IMG/VR virus record: IMGVR_UViG_3300014720_003043
Span: 1-35,802 of that record
Length of the DNA: 35,802 nt
Source of the DNA: a virus
Direction: 5' to 3' (one strand)
Below are positions 1 through 6,582 of this stretch, one piece after another. The notes beneath the pieces were generated by a model. The model was not told the origin of the DNA, did not search any database, and saw nothing but the letters and a program-made list of their open reading frames with translations. Position 1 is the first letter of the stretch. Every line of letters starts with the position of its first letter. A program made the translations under genes and the position numbers.

Positions 1-208
1 ACACTAACCTCAACTCAAACCCCAACTCCCACTACTTCAGTCACCCCCACACTAACCTCAACTCAAACCCCAACTCCCACTACTTCAGTCACCCCCACAC
101 TAACCTCAACTCAAACCCCAACTACCACTACTTCAGTCACCCCCACACTAACCTCAACTCAAACCCCAACTCCCACCACTTCAGTCACCCCCACACTAAC
201 CTCAACTC
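1..208 (+). repeat. 48-bp tandem repeat, 4.3 copies
   Basis: Copies start at 1, 49, 97, 145 and 193 (the last is partial). Copies 1 and 2 are identical as read. Copy 3 changes one Pro codon to Thr (ctcccact to ctaccact). Copy 4 has a synonymous act-to-acc change. The unit is in frame and encodes 16 residues rich in Thr, Pro and Ser. The array continues past the left edge, so the real copy number is unknown. Confidence 0.95.
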
Positions 209-678
209 CAACTCCAACCCCTTCATCAACACAACCAATTCAGGGACTTTTCTTTACATTACAGGAAGTTGGTCCTGATGTCGTATTATCAGGAAGTGGA
301 GCGGTGAATCTTTCAAGTTTATCTAGTGGTGGATTTACTACCAGACTAATTACTATTATCGACCCTCTCAATGGGGAATATAACGTTGGTGACGTTGGTG
401 GAGCTGTAGAATTTTTCTCAGGTGTTACTTTGAGTCCATATCCTTCACTCGGAAGTGGTACGGGTGCTAATGCCGATTTGACTCACGGGGACCTTTTTGG
501 AGTAACTAATTTTGGTTTGATGGTTCCGTATCCATATACAGGTGGACTCCTTGATGGTACTGCCACGTTCACTAGTACAACCTTGTCAACTTTAGGGGTT
601 ACAGTACCTGGAGGTCCTTACCAAATTCAATGGGGAGCTTCAGGAGTGTCAGAAACAATTACTTTCGAGGTAATCTAA
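1..678 (+). CDS. Thr/Pro-repeat protein with beta-rich C-terminal domain, 3' part (possible fibre or adhesin)
   Basis: The reading frame is open from base 1, so the 5' end lies outside the window; at least 225 codons are visible. Residues 1-64 (window numbering) are four copies of a 16-residue unit, TLTSTQTPTPTTSVTP, followed by a partial fifth copy and a Thr/Pro/Ser/Gln linker. From about residue 80 (QGLFFTLQEVGPDVVLSG) to the end there is a Gly/Ser/Thr-rich, probably beta-sandwich domain with no cysteines. An internal GTG at 304 could be mistaken for a start, but the repeat is in frame upstream and shows it is not. The architecture (mucin-like stalk plus compact tip) fits a phage fibre or surface protein, but I do not recognise a named family. 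It lies immediately upstream of a glycosyltransferase operon, which makes the Thr/Pro repeat a plausible O-glycosylation substrate; that link is inference. Confidence 0.7.
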   Translation, partial: TLTSTQTPTPTTSVTPTLTSTQTPTPTTSVTPTLTSTQTPTTTTSVTPTLTSTQTPTPTTSVTPTLTSTPTPTPSSTQPIQGLFFTLQEVGPDVVLSGSGAVNLSSLSSGGFTTRLITIIDPLNGEYNVGDVGGAVEFFSGVTLSPYPSLGSGTGANADLTHGDLFGVTNFGLMVPYPYTGGLLDGTATFTSTTLSTLGVTVPGGPYQIQWGASGVSETITFEVI

Positions 679-709
679 AAGTTTTTTTGTTCTTTTTTGG
701 TATTCATAA

Positions 710-740
710 TTTTGAGAAAAATTCTATTTTTTTCTCAAAA
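710..740 (+). terminator. AT-rich perfect hairpin between repeat protein and glycan operon
   Basis: TTTTGAGAAAAA (710-721) and TTTTTCTCAAAA (729-740) are perfect 12-base inverted repeats around a 7-base loop. The stem is weak (mostly A-T) and is not followed by a separate T-run, but T-runs lie before it (682-688, 692-697). It ends 8 bases before the next start codon. It could be a weak terminator or attenuator, or a structure in the leader of the glycosyltransferase mRNA. Confidence 0.45.
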
Positions 741-748
741 CTATGTAA

Positions 749-1996
749 ATGAAGATATTCGTCCAAATCGCAGCTTATCGTGACCCCCAACTTATTCCAA
801 CAATTAAGAACATGTTGGAAAATGCTAAAAGACCAAAAAATTTAAGAGTTGGAATTGCTCGTCAGTTTAGTCCTGAAGATGGATTTGATGACCTCCAAGA
901 ATTCGAAAAAGACAAAAGATTTAGAATCCTAAACATTCCATACCAAGAGGCTGAGGGTGTTTGTTGGGCTCGTAATCTTGTGCAACAATTATATCAGGGT
1001 GAAGAATACACCCTTCAGATTGACTCTCACATGCGTTTTGCCCCTAATTGGGATGATGAGATGATTAAGATGATTAAACAACTTCAGAAAAAAGGACACA
1101 AGAAGCCACTCCTCACGGGTTACGTTTCTTCTTTTGACCCTGACAATGACCCTGCGGGTAGGGTACAAGAGCCATGGAGAATGGCATTCGACCGTTTCAT
1201 CCCTGAAGGCGCGGTGTTCTTTTTACCCGAAACCATTCCTGGTTGGCAAGACTTGAAAGAACCTGTACCCGCTCGTTTCTACTCAGCTCACTATTGTTTT
1301 ACCTTGGGACAATTTTCAACTGAGGTTCAACACAATCCTGAGTACTACTTCCACGGTGAAGAAATTTCAATTGCTGCGAGAGCATACACTTGTGGATACG
1401 ATTTGTTTCACCCACACAAAGTTTTGATTTGGCACGAATACACTCGTAAAGGTAGAACCAAACAATGGGACGACGACAAAAAATGGGTTGATAGAAACAA
1501 CAAGTCTCACCTCCTTAACCGCAAACTATTTGGTATGGATGGTTTAGAGCAAGAAGGTCACGACGGTCCTTATGGATTTGGTTCTGAAAGAAGTCTTCGT
1601 GATTATGAAAAGTACGCGGGTCTTTTGTTTGAAAAACGTGCCGTACAACAATACACACTCGAGAAACATTACCCACCAAATCCTTACAATCATGAAAGTG
1701 AAGAAGAATGGAAGAAACATTTCGCATCTGTATTCAAACATTGTATTGACATCAATTACGGTTCAGTACCCGAGAAAGATTATGATTTTTGGGTTGTTGC
1801 CTTCCATGGACCAAACGATGAGACATTGTTCAGAAAAGATGCCGATAAACACGAAATTGCTCGTATTATGAATGACCCTGATGGTTATGGTAAAGTATGG
1901 AGAGAATTCCAAACCGAAACCAAGCCAACTTATTGGGTTGTATGGCCCTTCTCTGAATCAAAGGGTTGGTGTGAGCGACTCACAGGTACATTGTAG
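749..1996 (+). CDS. GT60-like UDP-GlcNAc:polypeptide GlcNAc transferase
   Basis: The 415-residue protein resembles the Skp1/mucin-type polypeptide N-acetylglucosaminyltransferase family (GT60). The N-terminus MKIFVQIAAYRDPQLIPTI starts a GT-A Rossmann fold. EAEGVCWARN (about 67-76) and GEEYTLQIDSHMRF (84-97) are the family hallmarks, with D92-S-H94 as the metal/nucleotide-binding DxH variant of DXD. Further conserved-looking elements are the FHGEEISIAAR block near residue 200 and the HP/WHEY region that follows. Known members add GlcNAc to hydroxyproline or threonine in proteins. It is the first gene of a run of eight co-directional genes and directly follows a Thr/Pro-rich repeat protein, so a virion protein is a natural candidate acceptor (inference). 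There is no signal peptide or membrane segment, so it should act in the cytoplasm. Confidence 0.8.
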   Translation: MKIFVQIAAYRDPQLIPTIKNMLENAKRPKNLRVGIARQFSPEDGFDDLQEFEKDKRFRILNIPYQEAEGVCWARNLVQQLYQGEEYTLQIDSHMRFAPNWDDEMIKMIKQLQKKGHKKPLLTGYVSSFDPDNDPAGRVQEPWRMAFDRFIPEGAVFFLPETIPGWQDLKEPVPARFYSAHYCFTLGQFSTEVQHNPEYYFHGEEISIAARAYTCGYDLFHPHKVLIWHEYTRKGRTKQWDDDKKWVDRNNKSHLLNRKLFGMDGLEQEGHDGPYGFGSERSLRDYEKYAGLLFEKRAVQQYTLEKHYPPNPYNHESEEEWKKHFASVFKHCIDINYGSVPEKDYDFWVVAFHGPNDETLFRKDADKHEIARIMNDPDGYGKVWREFQTETKPTYWVVWPFSESKGWCERLTGTL

Positions 1997-2000
1997 TTAA

Positions 2001-2699
2001 ATGAATGTATTCAATTTTTTGTATATCAAAACACCAAAGACTGCTTCAGAACTCATAAAAAGGTATCTGAGGCAGTATGGTGAAGCCACGGGATTACAAA
2101 GAAACAGCAATCCTTTGAACCATTATTTTGAAAACAAAAATTTTGGATACTTTACAGAACACATAATGATGACTCCGAAGGTTCTTAAACATTTCTATAA
2201 TTCTAACGATAAAAATTATTCTTCGTTGATTTTGACTTCGATTAGAGAACCCTTACAAAGGATGGTTTCCCATTATTATTTTTCTAATTTGAACCGTCAT
2301 GAAATGGACTTCAATGAGTGGTATTACAATTATCATCATGGGACTTTAAAAAAAGTTAAATTTGGCTGGAAACCTTTTGAAACTTTGGGTGATAGGGAAC
2401 CGGTTCACTTTGACATTGATAATTACCAACTGAACTATATTGGAGTATACAATCCTTTAGATATTTTTTATTTGTATGACTACGTATTCGTTTCAGAAAA
2501 AGTCGAAGAGCACATTACCCTATTTGAAAAGACGTTGGATTTTAAAATTGAAAGATATCAAGGTGACAAACACATAAATCACAATAAAAATTACCCTGAC
2601 TCAATTGAAATTTCTGAGGAAACCGAAAATTTATTCAGGGAAAGAAATCAACGAGACTATGAACTCTATGATTTTGTTAACGAAACTTATTTTGGATAG
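2001..2699 (+). CDS. Sulfotransferase family protein
   Basis: The 232-residue protein has the two PAPS-binding signatures of the sulfotransferase fold. The N-terminal 5'-phosphosulfate loop is KTPKTAS (residues 10-16) after a beta strand, and the 3'-phosphate-binding segment is SIREPLQRMVSHYY (80-93). The closest style is the carbohydrate sulfotransferase family (Sulfotransfer_2-like), in which sulfate is moved from PAPS to a sugar hydroxyl. No membrane anchor is visible, unlike Golgi enzymes. It starts 4 bases after the GlcNAc transferase stop and its TAG overlaps the next GTG start by one base. PAPS would have to come from the host, as no APS kinase or ATP sulfurylase lies in the window. 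The acceptor cannot be told from sequence. Confidence 0.75.
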   Translation: MNVFNFLYIKTPKTASELIKRYLRQYGEATGLQRNSNPLNHYFENKNFGYFTEHIMMTPKVLKHFYNSNDKNYSSLILTSIREPLQRMVSHYYFSNLNRHEMDFNEWYYNYHHGTLKKVKFGWKPFETLGDREPVHFDIDNYQLNYIGVYNPLDIFYLYDYVFVSEKVEEHITLFEKTLDFKIERYQGDKHINHNKNYPDSIEISEETENLFRERNQRDYELYDFVNETYFG

Positions 2700-3637
2700 T
2701 GAAAAAAATAGCATTCCATTCAAATCAATTGGGTATACGTGGTACTGAAGTTGCTATGTACCAATATGCGAAATACAACGAAGAAATCTTAGGTAATAAA
2801 AGTGTTATCGTAAGTTTTCCAAACAGAGACCACGGAGCAATCGAAAAATTTAGAGACCGATTTGAAGTGGTATTAATGGAATGGTGGGAATACGAATCCT
2901 ACTTAACCCAAAACAATTTTGATTATTTGTATCTTATAAAGATGGGAACCAATGATGGATACTGTCTTCAGACAATACCATGTTTAATCCATGCCGTTTT
3001 CAGGTTCAATGACCCCCACGGACACAAATATTTCTACGTGTCTGATTGGTTGGCTAAGGACCAAGGATATGACCCCGAAACTCATTCGCTCCCACATATT
3101 TGTGAAAGATTACCTCAGTCGGAGTATAACTTCAAAGAAAAACATAACATACCTTCAACTGCTCGTGTATTCGGGTGTTATGGTGGTTCAACAGAGTTTA
3201 ACATCGAATCAACCAAGAGAGCCATTCGTAAGGCTGTAGAAGACCACGATGACATCTACTTTATCTTTATGAATATCCAAGAGTTTGCTGACCACCCACA
3301 AATTAAGTTCTTTCCAGGAAATTATGATTTAAAAGAAAAATCTGCGTTTGTGGATGCTTGTGATGCCATGATTCACGCTCGTAGTGGTGGAGAAACATTT
3401 GGTTTGGCTGTGTCTGAATTTGCCCTTTCGAATAAACCCGTCATTACTTATGAGTTGTCAGGGGAAAGAAGTCACTTAGATATTTTGGGTGAAAGAGCCA
3501 TTCTTTATAAAGGGTACGAAGATTTGTTGGACATTTTTAAAAATTTACCTTCTTTTATAAAATACACAGATTATGATTTACCGTATAAACAATTCAGTCC
3601 TGAATTGATTATGAAAAAATTTGAAAAATTACTATGA
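2699..3637 (+). CDS. GT-B fold glycosyltransferase (GT4-like)
   Basis: The 312-residue protein has a GT-B layout. The N-terminal segment KKIAFHSNQLGIRGTEVAMY has the glycine-rich first loop of GT4 enzymes. The C-terminal half contains VFGCYGGSTEFN (the start of the second Rossmann domain, about 157) and DACDAMIHARSGGETFGLAVSE (219-240), the nucleotide-sugar site, with E232 and E240 forming the EX7E pattern. Start is GTG at 2699, giving TAGTG one-base coupling to the sulfotransferase. The stop overlaps the next ATG by 4 bases. The donor and acceptor sugars cannot be assigned. Confidence 0.75.
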   Translation: MKKIAFHSNQLGIRGTEVAMYQYAKYNEEILGNKSVIVSFPNRDHGAIEKFRDRFEVVLMEWWEYESYLTQNNFDYLYLIKMGTNDGYCLQTIPCLIHAVFRFNDPHGHKYFYVSDWLAKDQGYDPETHSLPHICERLPQSEYNFKEKHNIPSTARVFGCYGGSTEFNIESTKRAIRKAVEDHDDIYFIFMNIQEFADHPQIKFFPGNYDLKEKSAFVDACDAMIHARSGGETFGLAVSEFALSNKPVITYELSGERSHLDILGERAILYKGYEDLLDIFKNLPSFIKYTDYDLPYKQFSPELIMKKFEKLL

Positions 3638-4416
3638 GAAAAATTTTAGTTTCAACAATTTCTTTCGTAAATGAAAGGAAACAAGGCTCCGAAATCTACA
3701 CAAGGTTCGCAAAAAGGCTTATTGATGACGTATTGAAAAAGACTCCATGGGATGTCATGGTTTCAACAAATCGTCCTGACCTTTTTGAAGATGTATCAAA
3801 CCCTAACGATAGAGTTTTTATTAAAGAGGATAGATTAGAAAATCACAAGACACATGTCGGGGCATTCAATCAACTTCTCAAGTTCTCGGCAATCAAGGAT
3901 ATTGATTCAAAATACGACTATGTCCTATACATGGACTGTGATGCTGGTTTTACAGAGGAAGTGAATATAGAAGATGTTGAACGTATGATTGACCATTGGG
4001 AAAGTTTGGGTTATGATATGGTTGCTTTAAGAACTGACGCAACATACGATTGGGCAGAAAAGGAGTTTAAAGAAACAACTGATTTTAACAGTTGGCCAAA
4101 ACCACTGTTCAATGCGAAATTTTTATTTTATGGAATCCACCCTGAGTGGAGTGGTGCGAAACTACCCTCCGAGCACGTATTCTTGGTTAAGAACAACGAA
4201 CGATTAGTTGAAATGGCAAGACACTTCGAAAATTTTTGTACTCAGTTTGAAACACAAGATGTGAACCATCCAATAACTTACGATATGGAAGCCTTCGAAA
4301 TTGGTGTATCAGCTCATATGGCGGGAATCAACATGGGTGAAATGGGTTGGGGAAATCAAATACAAATCCTCAAAGTTGGATTCAACGCGAACAATTGGGA
4401 AAAAGTTAAGATTTAA
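3634..4416 (+). CDS. GT-A-like glycosyltransferase with DCD motif
   Basis: The 260-residue protein has YVLYMDCDAGF with a DXD-type motif D101-C-D103 after a beta strand, as in GT-A enzymes. Further features are a WPKPLFNAKFLFYGIHPEWSG stretch, a SEHVFLVKNNERL segment and a late YDMEAFEIG motif that could hold the catalytic acid. The arrangement recalls retaining GT-A families such as GT6, but the resemblance is loose and I would not name the family. It overlaps the preceding gene by 4 bases and the next one by 1 base (TAATG), so translation is likely coupled within the operon. The product is predicted soluble. Confidence 0.6.
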   Translation: MRKILVSTISFVNERKQGSEIYTRFAKRLIDDVLKKTPWDVMVSTNRPDLFEDVSNPNDRVFIKEDRLENHKTHVGAFNQLLKFSAIKDIDSKYDYVLYMDCDAGFTEEVNIEDVERMIDHWESLGYDMVALRTDATYDWAEKEFKETTDFNSWPKPLFNAKFLFYGIHPEWSGAKLPSEHVFLVKNNERLVEMARHFENFCTQFETQDVNHPITYDMEAFEIGVSAHMAGINMGEMGWGNQIQILKVGFNANNWEKVKI

Positions 4417-5063
4417 TGTATCGTTCATTAGTTTACAATAGATTAAAAGAGTTTGGATTCAATCCAATCGTATCAATTGATGGTGGTGCTTGTCATGGTG
4501 AATGGAGCGCTTCAATACGAGGGACTTTCCCCACAACCACTATAATGGGTGTTGACGCCAATGATTGGAACAAAAATGGAAGTTTCCCACATGTAAACAT
4601 CGGTGAAGTTCAGGTCCTGTCCGACCAAGATGGTAAAGAAGTTATTTTCTATAAGAAAGTAGAGGGTCACTGTACTGGGGATTCTTTGTTCAGAGAAAAC
4701 ACCCTTCACTATGAAGGTGACCGATTAGTCGAGGAAAGAAGAGTGTCAGTCACTTTAAAAACGCTTTGCGGAAAACATGGAATCCAAAAAATTGATTTAT
4801 TAAAATTAGACACCCAAGGGTCGGAAATTATGATAATGAACGGATTGGGTGACATGTTGAACGATGTTGAATTTATTGAAATCGAATGTTCTTTGGTTGA
4901 ATGGAACATTGGTGGATGTATGATAGGGGATGTAATTGAGTACTTACGTGATAAGTTTGACATTTATGAAATCTTAGAGTTTCATAGACTCAACAATTTG
5001 GACTTGATTCAAGTTGATATCCTTTTCCAAAATAAAAAATCAAATATTAAAAAACCGATATGA
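4416..5063 (+). CDS. FkbM family SAM-dependent methyltransferase
   Basis: The 215-residue protein has the FkbM pattern. VSIDGGACHGEWS (19-31) is the SAM-binding motif I, GVDAND (45-50) holds the acidic residue for the ribose, and LLKLDTQGSE (128-137) is the characteristic FkbM segment, followed by IEIE. FkbM enzymes O-methylate hydroxyls in polyketides and very often in surface sugars. In this operon a sugar O-methyltransferase role is the likely one. The TGA stop overlaps the next ATG (ATGA). The low-complexity Lys/Ile C-terminus is probably not structured. Confidence 0.8.
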   Translation: MYRSLVYNRLKEFGFNPIVSIDGGACHGEWSASIRGTFPTTTIMGVDANDWNKNGSFPHVNIGEVQVLSDQDGKEVIFYKKVEGHCTGDSLFRENTLHYEGDRLVEERRVSVTLKTLCGKHGIQKIDLLKLDTQGSEIMIMNGLGDMLNDVEFIEIECSLVEWNIGGCMIGDVIEYLRDKFDIYEILEFHRLNNLDLIQVDILFQNKKSNIKKPI

Positions 5064-5962
5064 AAAAGGTAAGAATATCGGCGAATTGGGACACCTCTGA
5101 AAATCTCACCAAAAGACTGTTGTATCAATTCAAGACAGATGAAATGGATACATCCAACATAGAATTTGTTTTTGATGATTCATACGATGTGATAGTATTT
5201 TTTAATCACATTAACTTACCAATCAAACAGGGGTCTCGAGTTTTTGTTTTCCCACATGAACCTACTTGGGCGGGTTCTCATCAACTGAATTTTCCGTCGA
5301 ATCAAAACATCACAGTTTTAGGATTTGATAAGAAATTTTATAATCCATCTGATGTTTGTGTTGAATCTCCCGCACACACCTATTACGGAGGTAGAGGTCC
5401 TTGGATGGACAAGGAGGAGGATTGGAATTACAAGAGATTGATTGATATCACTCCCGTCAAAACAAAAAATATTTCTTCGGTAATAACTAAACTAAACTCA
5501 AACGATATTAATCCTGAAGGTTGTTCCTATAAAAGTCGTCACGACCTTAATGAATTTTTAATCAAGAACGCACCGTTTGTCGATTTTTATGCCGGTTGGG
5601 ATTTAAAGTTGGAACCCGAGAAAAAACATGCGGTTGAGTCTTATAGATTTAGTATCGCGTTAGAGAACCAATTCACCAAGAATTGGATTACCGAAAAGTT
5701 TTACGACTCAATCCTGTACAACACGGTGCCAATTTATTTTGGATGCAGTAATCTTGAAGAGTTGTATCCTGAGTGTGGGTATTTTGTTTTTGAAGATGTT
5801 ACAAACCACAAACAATGTTTGGAGTTAATTAACCATATTGAAACCAACGCCGAATCTCTATATGAAAAAATGTTACCTGAGGTAATAAAAATTAAACAAA
5901 AATATTTCAACAACTACAATTTGTTGAAAAAGATTAATAATTTATGTAATGATGGAATTTGA
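5060..5962 (+). CDS. GT10 alpha-1,3/1,4-fucosyltransferase-like protein
   Basis: The 300-residue protein has the donor-binding core of GT10 fucosyltransferases at about 195-229: YRFSIALENQ, then WITEKFYDS, then NTVPIYFG. The ENxx...TEKxxD...VPxYxG pattern is diagnostic for GDP-fucose binding. Upstream, VFVFPHEPTW (61-70) matches the acceptor-domain segment seen in bacterial GT10 proteins. GT10 enzymes move L-fucose from GDP-fucose to GlcNAc or glucose residues. A GlcNAc transferase opens the same operon, so a fucosylated GlcNAc-containing glycan is a coherent guess. No GDP-fucose synthesis genes are present, so the donor must come from the host or from elsewhere in the phage genome. Confidence 0.8.
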   Translation: MKKVRISANWDTSENLTKRLLYQFKTDEMDTSNIEFVFDDSYDVIVFFNHINLPIKQGSRVFVFPHEPTWAGSHQLNFPSNQNITVLGFDKKFYNPSDVCVESPAHTYYGGRGPWMDKEEDWNYKRLIDITPVKTKNISSVITKLNSNDINPEGCSYKSRHDLNEFLIKNAPFVDFYAGWDLKLEPEKKHAVESYRFSIALENQFTKNWITEKFYDSILYNTVPIYFGCSNLEELYPECGYFVFEDVTNHKQCLELINHIETNAESLYEKMLPEVIKIKQKYFNNYNLLKKINNLCNDGI

Positions 5963-6581
5963 AGATAAAGTTTACAAAAAATGTAACTTGGAACACAATG
6001 ATAGTATTTCAACTTACAACGGTTGGGCCGCCCAACAAAACTATAAAGCATTTGAAGTTTTTCATAACTTTATTCAAAGTGTAAAACCAAAAAGAATTTT
6101 GGAAATTGGGACTTCCATCGGTGGGTTTACGCAGTTTCTAAAATATACCTGTGATAATTTAGGTTTAGATACTCACATTATTTCTTTGGACATTCATGAA
6201 AAACATTGGTACTCGGACATAATTGAGATGGGTGTTGACCTCAGACTTGAAAACATTTTTCTTAACAATTTTGAAGACGTACCTCAGGAATATAAAGATT
6301 TTATTCAAGGTGACGGTGTTACAATTGTTCTTTGTGATGGTGGTGATAAAGTTAGAGAATTCAATCTTTTATCAAAATTTTTAAAAAGAGGTGACTATAT
6401 TTTGGGACATGATTACGCATTCAACAGACAAGTTTTCGAAGAATCTGTTTACCAAAAGGTTTGGAACTGGCACGAATTGTCTGAGTCAGATATTCTTAAC
6501 TGTTCCCAAGAAAATAATTTAGTGGATTACAATCGTGAGATTTTTGAGTCGGTTGTATGGGTTTGTAAAAAGAAATATTGA
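5949..6581 (+). CDS. Class I SAM methyltransferase (CmcI/cephalosporin-hydroxylase-like fold)
   Basis: The 210-residue protein has motif I as RILEIGTSIGGF (49-60), an acidic motif II as SLDIH (79-83), VLCDGGDK (127-134), and GDYILGHDYAFN (148-159). The last two resemble metal-dependent methyltransferases of the CmcI / Methyltransf_24 group. The first codons are ATGATG at 5949, so the start could be either one. It overlaps the fucosyltransferase by 14 bases. In context it probably methylates a sugar in the same glycan, but hydroxyl, amine or carboxyl targets cannot be told apart. Confidence 0.7.
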   Translation: MMEFEDKVYKKCNLEHNDSISTYNGWAAQQNYKAFEVFHNFIQSVKPKRILEIGTSIGGFTQFLKYTCDNLGLDTHIISLDIHEKHWYSDIIEMGVDLRLENIFLNNFEDVPQEYKDFIQGDGVTIVLCDGGDKVREFNLLSKFLKRGDYILGHDYAFNRQVFEESVYQKVWNWHELSESDILNCSQENNLVDYNREIFESVVWVCKKKY

Positions 6582-6582
6582 T

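Noticed and set aside
1-208. Direct repeats as a CRISPR array
   Set aside because: The units are contiguous without spacers and are in frame in an open reading frame encoding a Thr/Pro repeat.
304-678. Independent 124-residue gene from GTG 304
   Set aside because: The same frame is open back to base 1 and holds the repeat protein, so 304 is an internal Val codon.
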